From positions 13,357,453-13,421,452 of the forward strand of contig NC_087084.1 of assembly GCF_026151205.1 (NCBI RefSeq): a stretch of 64,000 bases of DNA, read 5' to 3'. A model generated the notes under the pieces. It worked only from the letters and a program-made list of their open reading frames with translations, had not been told where the DNA came from and made no database searches. Source of the stretch: Bolinopsis microptera. Lineage: Eukaryota; Ctenophora; Tentaculata; Lobata; Bolinopsidae. Below are positions 58,231 through 64,000 of this stretch, one piece after another. Within the stretch, counting starts at the first letter, position 1. Every line of letters begins with the position of its first letter. The position numbers and the translations under genes are program-made.

Positions 58231-58504
58231 TTAATCATTATATATATAAATCAAGCGTTACATTTCAGCCATGCAAAAATACAATGACATATTTTGATAT
58301 ACTAAATGGTAAATGGTACTGCAATATAAGTTGCTTAATGTTTGGCCGGATGACAACTAACGAGAAAAATAAACTTGATTATATAATAATTAATTCGGCT
58401 GAACCAACACATAGCAAGAGCCACATTAACGTTGGGGCCGTCTACTTTTTAATACTTTTTAATACTTTCAACACTACTATATAACAAATAATTTGAGTTC
58501 AGGG
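58231..58504. other. Non-coding sequence upstream of CR1 ORF1
   Basis: AT-rich. Part may be the CR1 5' UTR, but the element's 5' boundary cannot be set from a single copy. Confidence 0.45.
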
Positions 58505-59416
58505 ATGGAAAACAAGGACGGGCAAAAGGGGCACACTGATAGTGCCCCAGCCAGTAGAGAACATGTAGAGACGAATGAACAAGCTGAAAAAGAAAGTACT
58601 AAACCTGAAGAAGATTGTTTCTGCAAGGAACACATCGATGATTCTCTATGGATCAGATGTGATTATTGCATTAAATGGTGTCATCTTGATTGTGTTGGAC
58701 TGACAGGACTTGACGAGGATCAGGTGCTTTTGATCAAACAATATAAGTGTCCACACTGCATTGTCAATGCGACAACAGTGCTGATTAAGTTGAGTGAAAC
58801 CATTAATGAAACGGTTACCAATGCTGTTAAAAACAGTCTGCAGAACGAGTTACCCACAGCAATGGCTGCTGTCAAAAAAGATATAGTCAATGAATCATCC
58901 TCAAAAGTGAAGAGCTACGTTGATGCAGCAAAGGTTGACCTCCAGGCAACTATTAGTGACAAGCCACCAACTCAATTAGTGAATGCAACAGTCCAACAGA
59001 TTGATGCTGACAAGATCCAACGGATCAAAAGAGAATGTAATGTGATCATTAGACATGTTCCCGAAATGGCTATCAAAGAGAACAGATCTCAAAGCAATGA
59101 TCTCAAGTTTTTACATGAAACCTGTGGCATGGAAGAAGACGTGATTGTGTCCTGTTTTCGGGCAGGTAAATTAACTGAATCTGGTAAAAGCAGGGAACAT
59201 CAACCTAGACCGCTGATTGTAAAACTAAAATCAAAAGAGGCTGCACTATATTGGAGTAACTATGGAAAAGGTTGGAAGATAGAAGTGGATTCTGAGAAAG
59301 TAAAGAAAGAAGTTTTTTGGATCAATCAGGATCTGAACAGAGCTGACAGAGACGTCCAATTTTTTGTGAGACAGGAACGGAGAAAGCGACTTGCAGAGAA
59401 AGCAAAGAATGCCTAA
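58505..59416 (+). CDS. CR1-like LINE ORF1 protein with PHD finger
   Basis: 303 aa from the first ATG. Residues about 38-87 form a PHD-type zinc finger: CFCKEHIDDSLWIRCDYCIK, then WCHLDCVGL and KCPHC (Cys4-His-Cys3). PHD-bearing ORF1 proteins are known from invertebrate CR1 elements, where they are thought to bind chromatin or assist RNP assembly. A helical region (about 90-180) follows, then an RRM-like segment (NVIIRHVPEM...RPLIVKLKSKEAALYW) as in many ORF1 proteins. A basic C terminus (RRKRLAEKAKNA) is suited to nucleic acid binding. The frame is intact. ORF2 begins within about ten bases of its stop in another frame. Confidence 0.88.
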   Translation: MENKDGQKGHTDSAPASREHVETNEQAEKESTKPEEDCFCKEHIDDSLWIRCDYCIKWCHLDCVGLTGLDEDQVLLIKQYKCPHCIVNATTVLIKLSETINETVTNAVKNSLQNELPTAMAAVKKDIVNESSSKVKSYVDAAKVDLQATISDKPPTQLVNATVQQIDADKIQRIKRECNVIIRHVPEMAIKENRSQSNDLKFLHETCGMEEDVIVSCFRAGKLTESGKSREHQPRPLIVKLKSKEAALYWSNYGKGWKIEVDSEKVKKEVFWINQDLNRADRDVQFFVRQERRKRLAEKAKNA

Positions 59417-60012
59417 ACCTTAAATTGTTTTACAGTAATAGTAATAGTTTATATAATAAGTTTTGTGAATTGAGAAATGCTGTTTCGCTGTACCAGTCTG
59501 ACATTGTTTGCATAAATGAAACTCATTTTAACAATGAAATTATTGATGCTGAAATTAGCATACCTGGTTTCAAAATATTTAGAAAAGATAGAGATTTTAC
59601 AGTTAATGAAGAAATAGGAGAAAGTTCTGTTAGTAGTGGTGGAGGCTGTATTATTTATATTAAAGACTCTTTGAACCCAGTTGTCATAGATTGGTTTAGG
59701 GTCACTGATTCGATTGCTGTTGAATTCGATAGCAACATTGGTAGGGTAAATATTGCATGTATTTATAGATCAATGTCTCTTTCTAAAGCGCAGAACAATG
59801 CGATGACCAAAATGATTGGAAAACTAGCTGTTTTTAATGTTGAATCAATCCTAGTTGGAGATTTGAATTTACCAAATGTATCTTGGCTTAGTGGAACTGT
59901 TAATGCTCCTTTAGGAACAAGTAATAAGGGTTTAATTATAGAAAAGAATTTTATGGAATGTGTACAAGACAATGGCTTGGTTTGGTATATCACAGATGAA
60001 GTTACCAGAGGC
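59417..60012 (+). pseudogene. CR1-like LINE ORF2, 5' part (AP endonuclease), interrupted
   Basis: Encodes most of the apurinic-like endonuclease: FYSNSNSLYNKFCELRNAV, the catalytic Glu in CINETHFN, a Gly/Ser loop before GGGCIIYIKDS, and VGDLNLPNVSW with the conserved Asp and Asn. The frame is then cut by the 1.3-kb foldback insertion at 60018. No in-frame ATG is evident at the beginning, so ORF2 may rely on reinitiation after ORF1, or start at an internal Met. Confidence 0.85.
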
Positions 60013-60017
60013 AACTT

Positions 60018-61338
60018 GGTCGTTTACCACCTGACAGTCTATGCAACGTCTATGCAACGTCCGTGCAACAACAAAAGAACCGTCTATGCAACGTCTATGC
60101 AACGTCCCTGCACAATGAACACTCTATGCACACTCCCTGCACGGTCAGTCTATGCAACGTCTATGCAACGTCTATGCAACGTCTATGCAACGTCCCTGCA
60201 CAGTACCATATGAACACCGGCTACTAGCCGGCTACTAACTGGCTAGTAGCCACTTTTGTAATAACAGCTCCTCAACTTCACATTAACAACCGGCTACTAA
60301 CCGGCACTTGAAAAGTGGTCACTAGCCGGCTACTAACCGGCTACTAGCCGGCTAGTGACCGCTTTTCAAGTGTCGGCTAGTAGCCGGTTTGGAACTAGAA
60401 GGTCCGCTTTAGAGCCGGCTAGTGACCGGTTAGTAGCCACTTGGTGGTTACTAGCCGGTTAGTAGCCGGTTAGTAGCCGGCTAGCGACCGCTTTTCGAGT
60501 GCCGGCTAGTATGTCCGCTTAAGAGCCGGCTAGTGACCGGTTAGTAGCCGATTAGTAGCCACTTGGTGGTTACTAGCCGGTTAGTAGCCGGTTAGTAGCC
60601 GGCTAGCGACCGCTTTTCGAGTGCCGGCTAGTATGTCCGCTTAAGAGCCGGCTAGTGACCGGTTAGTAGCCGGTTAGTAGCCACTTGGTGGTTACTAGCC
60701 GGTTAGTAGCCGGTTAGTAGCCGGCTAGTGACCGCTTTCTAAGTGCCGGCTAGTAGCCGGTTTGGAACCGGCTACTAGTAGGTCCGCTTAAGAGCCGGCT
60801 AGTGACCGGTTAGTAGCCGGTTAGTAGCCACTTGGTGGTTACTAGCCGGTTAGTAGCCGGTTAGTAGCCGGCTAGTGACCACTTTCTAAGTGCCGGCTAG
60901 TAGCCGGTTTGGAACCGGCTACTAGTAGGTCTGCTTTAGAGCTCGGCTAATAGCCGGCTAGTGACCGCTTAGTAGCCGGTTAGTAGCCACTTTGTGGTCA
61001 CTAGCCGGCTAGTAGCCGGTTAGTAGCCGGCTAGTGACCACTTTTCAAGTGCCGGTTAGTAGCCGGTTGTTAATGTGAAGTTGAGGAGCTGTTATTACAA
61101 AAGTGGCTACTAGCCGGTTAGTAGCCGGCTAGTAGCCGGTGTTCATATGGTACTGTGCAGGGACGTTGCATAGACGTTGCATAGACGTTGCATAGACGTT
61201 GCATAGACTGACCGTGCAGGGAGTGTGCATAGAGTGTTCATTGTGCAGGGACGTTGCATAGACGTTGCATAGACGGTTCTTTTGTTGTTGCACGGACGTT
61301 GCATAGACGTTGCATAGACTGTCAGGTGGTAAACGACC
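60018..61338. mobile_element. Foldback transposon with identical long inverted arms, inside the CR1 element
   Basis: The element begins GGTCGTTTACCACCTGACAG, and its exact reverse complement ends at 61338. The outer arms are identical over at least 198 bp (60016-60213 against 61143-61340) and the match continues to about 290 bp. The arms carry tandem TCTATGCAACG units. The interior (about 60210-61130) is a dense array of CCGGCTAGTAGCC-type units in both orientations. AACTT flanks both sides (60013-60017, 61339-61343), a 5-bp target-site duplication. No transposase frame is present. Such terminal-repeat-rich, palindromic elements resemble Foldback/MITE types; the superfamily is unassigned. Confidence 0.88.
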
Positions 61339-61349
61339 AACTTCCCTTA

Positions 61350-63766
61350 CCAGACGTAGAGTTGTCAGCGGTAAACTTCAAGAGAGTACACTAGATCAGG
61401 TTCTCTCTACAAACGAAGCTATTGTCAATGAAGTAATGATTGTCTCCCCCTTGGGAAAGAGCGATCATGTTTGTTTTAATGTAGAATTAAATCTAAGTCT
61501 TAGTAACAGTAAGCAAGATGATGAGGCTGCAAAGGAGCCTAGAAAGTTATGGGGAAAAGTCTCTGGCAAAGAATTGTTACACAGATCAGCTGAAATTGAC
61601 TGGTCTTTTAGTGAGGGTACTTTAACTTCTGAAGATATGTGGAGTGAGTTACACTCAAAGCTTAACTTAGTATCTGATATAGTTCCAATGGAAAAGAACT
61701 TTAAATGTGAGCCTTGGGCAAATTCATCCTTAAAAAGATGCAGGAAAAAAACAGATAAATGTTGGCATATTTTTGATAATAATCCTTCTTCTGAAAATCT
61801 TAATGTTGCACTGAACCAACAAGGACAGTTTGATAGTAAGTCATTTAAGTGTAAAGTTGATTATGAAAGAAAAATTACACAGTGTATGAAATATAATACG
61901 AAGCCATTTTATGCATATTTAAGAGGGAAAAGAGTGTTAAAAAGTTGTGTATCATCCCTGGAAAAACCGGACGGATCTTTGACCAAAAGTAATTTTGAAA
62001 CTGCCGAGGTATTGGCTGATGCTTTTGCTTCAGTTTTTGTCAAAGAACCAGATGGACCTTTGAACAGAGAATGTTATTTTGTTGCGGATGAGTTACACAT
62101 TGAAAATATTGAGATAACAATGGATGATGTTGGCAGAGAACTGAAAAGAATTAATATTAGTAAAAGTAAAGGGCCAGATGGCATTCATCCTAAATTATTA
62201 AAAGAACTTGAACATAATTCAAGTTTTGTTTCTGCTGTGACTAAAGTATTTCAAACATGTGCTTCAAGTGGAAAAATTCCAGAACAGTGGAAGACAGCAA
62301 ATGTTACATCTCTTTATAAAAAGGGTAGTCGGAAAGATGCCCTAAATTACAGGCCAGTGTCACTTACATGCATTTTATGTAAATTATATGAAAAATTAGT
62401 AAGGAGGCATATTATGAGTTTTGTTAGTAAGAAGATAAATCCAAACCAGCATGGATTTGTAGAAGGTAAATCTTGTTTGTCTAATCTATTAGAGAGTGTA
62501 GAATGTATCATCGAACTATTAGAAGATGGTGCACCCGTAGATGTGTTTTACTTAGATTTTTGTAAAGCATTTGATAGTGTTCCACATCATAGACTACTTA
62601 CAAAAATGAGAAATTTGGGTGTAAGTGGTAACACTTTAGATATTGTGAAAGACTTTTTATCTGGAAGAAGATTTAAGACATTCGTTGGTGGAGCATATTC
62701 CTACCTTCGTGATGTTTTGTCAGGCGTCCCACAAGGGTCTGTTTTAGGTCCTTTATTGTTTGTCATTTTTATCAATGACTTGCCTGATTGTATTAATGGT
62801 ATATCAAAACTGTTCGCAGATGATCTTAAAGTTATTATGAATGCCAATGACACTGAAAGCACTTTCAATATGTTAGAAAGCTTGCAAAACTGGCAAAATG
62901 TGTGGCTGTTAAAGTTTAATCCTAGCAAATGCAAAATAATGCATGTTCCATTTAATGAGAATCCCCTTCAAGAATATGTATTTAGTGGTGTTACACTTGA
63001 ATGTATTGAAGCAGAGAAAGATCTTGGAGTTTTAACTTCTTCAGATTTGAAATGGTCGAAACATATTAAAAGTTGTATTAGTAAAGCAAACAGTATGATT
63101 GCATGGGTTACAAGGAATCTCATTATAAGAGAAATTAACGTTATGAGAAATGTTTATAAAACTATAATAAGACCCCACTTGGAGTATTGTGCTCAGTTGT
63201 GGTCCCCGCCTGCCTGCCATGGGAATTGGGCTACTATCATTGAACTGGAAAATGTCCAGAGAAGGTTCACACGCCTTATTGATGATATTGGAACACTTCC
63301 TTACAGTGAAAGGTTGGATGCCTTACAGATTACAACACTCGCAGAGAGACGGGTTAGAGGAGATTTGATTGAAGCCTACAAAATTGTAAATGGATTGGTT
63401 GAGTATGGAAAAGATATTTTCAATTTAAGTAGATCGGGAGATAAAATTGTTAGCACTAAATCTAACAATATTGATAGAAATATTAAAACCTTGTCTAATA
63501 ATTTTTTATCAGAGCGTGTTATCAGCTTTTGGAATAAATTGCCATCTTTTGTTAGAAATTCAGTGTCTGTTATTGATTTTAAAATTAATCTAGAAGAATT
63601 TAAAAAGACTAATAATTTAGTTGACACAGGCAACTTTTGGGAAGTGTCAAATATAGTTTTAGCAAAAATAGAGGGTGTAAATTATATCGAAAAGAAGAAG
63701 CAACAAGTTCAATATTTATATAAAAATCCGTGTGTTGCCAAGAGAAAGGGAATAAATATCTCATGA
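61350..63766 (+). pseudogene. CR1-like LINE ORF2, 3' part (endonuclease end and reverse transcriptase)
   Basis: Continues ORF2 after the insertion for about 800 codons without a stop. The end of the endonuclease is seen in TLDQVLSTNEAIVNEV and PLGKSDH (catalytic SDH). RT blocks follow in order: SKSKGPDGIHPKLLKEL, IPEQWKTANVTSLYKKGSRK, YRPVSLTCILCKLYEKLV, HGFVEGKSCLSNLL, VFYLDFCKAFDSVPHHRL, SGVPQGSVLGPLLFVIFIND, KLFADDLKVI (catalytic FADD) and DLGVLTSSDLKWSKHI. The C terminus matches CR1 (LEYCAQLWSPP, NVQRRFTRL, RRVRGDLIEAYKI). Apart from the insertion, one remaining shift lies between the two halves: about 34 bases right at the insertion site leave the two frames out of register. Confidence 0.9.
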
Positions 63767-64000
63767 ATTTGTTTTTATTTTATTTTTTAATTAAGGGTTT
63801 TTAACTTTTTAAACTTTTTAAATAACTTATTAATTTAATTTCTACTATATGTAAATAAATTATGACAATTATGTTAGTTATAGAATTTGTTTGTTTTGAA
63901 TGACGAAGGCTGTGAGATGTTCACAGTTCTGATAATGAGGAAATCAGAAAGAATGTTTAAAACTAGTGATGATGTGTATGTCATTATTCTTAATCTAATC
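63767..64000 (+). other. CR1 3' UTR, continuing to the window edge
   Basis: AT-rich sequence after the ORF2 stop. No terminal microsatellite is seen before the window ends, so the 3' end of the element is not resolved. Confidence 0.5.

Overview
This window is animal (metazoan) nuclear DNA. It is AT-rich, its genes are split by many short GT-AG introns, and it holds typical animal genes: a polypeptide GalNAc-transferase, the centriole protein SAS-6, a BTB-BACK-Kelch protein, a class A-like GPCR and an SVOP-like transporter. Minisatellites are very abundant, and CR1-type LINEs, other non-LTR relics and several non-autonomous DNA transposons are present. The style fits a non-bilaterian or other marine invertebrate; the species cannot be fixed from the sequence alone.

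Layout. 1-1578 is a polypyrimidine satellite-like tract. 2989-3462 (-) encodes a small Cys-rich membrane protein. 4821-16434 (+) holds the last eleven exons of a GalNAc-transferase, with large minisatellites in its first visible intron. 17857-18198 is a Harbinger-like MITE. 18296-19603 (-) is an intronless GPCR with a repeat-coded tail. 21018-27952 (-) is a complete 14-exon Kelch-like gene (634 aa in my model) with a LINE in its last intron. 28.3-32.8 kb is a transposon graveyard: LINE C-terminal relics, hAT-like MITEs and a foldback element. 34029-42780 (+) is a complete 17-exon SAS-6 gene (639 aa in my model), with an intronless SVOP-like transporter nested in opposite orientation in its sixth intron. 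43664-45943 (-) is an RRM protein whose 5' end is unresolved, and 46480-47797 (-) is a Lys/Ser-rich acidic protein. 49163-56253 (-) is a complete 8-exon penicillin-acylase-family (S45) gene (744 aa in my model), with a TTAA-flanked 2 kb element and two striking minisatellites in its introns. 57.0-58.2 kb carries a retroelement C-terminal domain. 58.5 kb to the window end is a CR1-like LINE with a PHD-finger ORF1 and an RT ORF2, interrupted by a 1.3 kb foldback element whose arms are identical where checked.

The multi-exon models were assembled by hand from splice sites and reading phase. For Kelch-like, SAS-6 and acylase, every exon phase matches the next and the summed length is a multiple of three, which is strong internal support. 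The cellular genes look like unrelated housekeeping or signalling genes rather than one pathway. The most unusual theme is minisatellites built on, or abutting, splice acceptors: in two genes the tandem unit contains the acceptor and the first bases of the exon, and in a third case an exon fragment lies at the far end of an intronic array.
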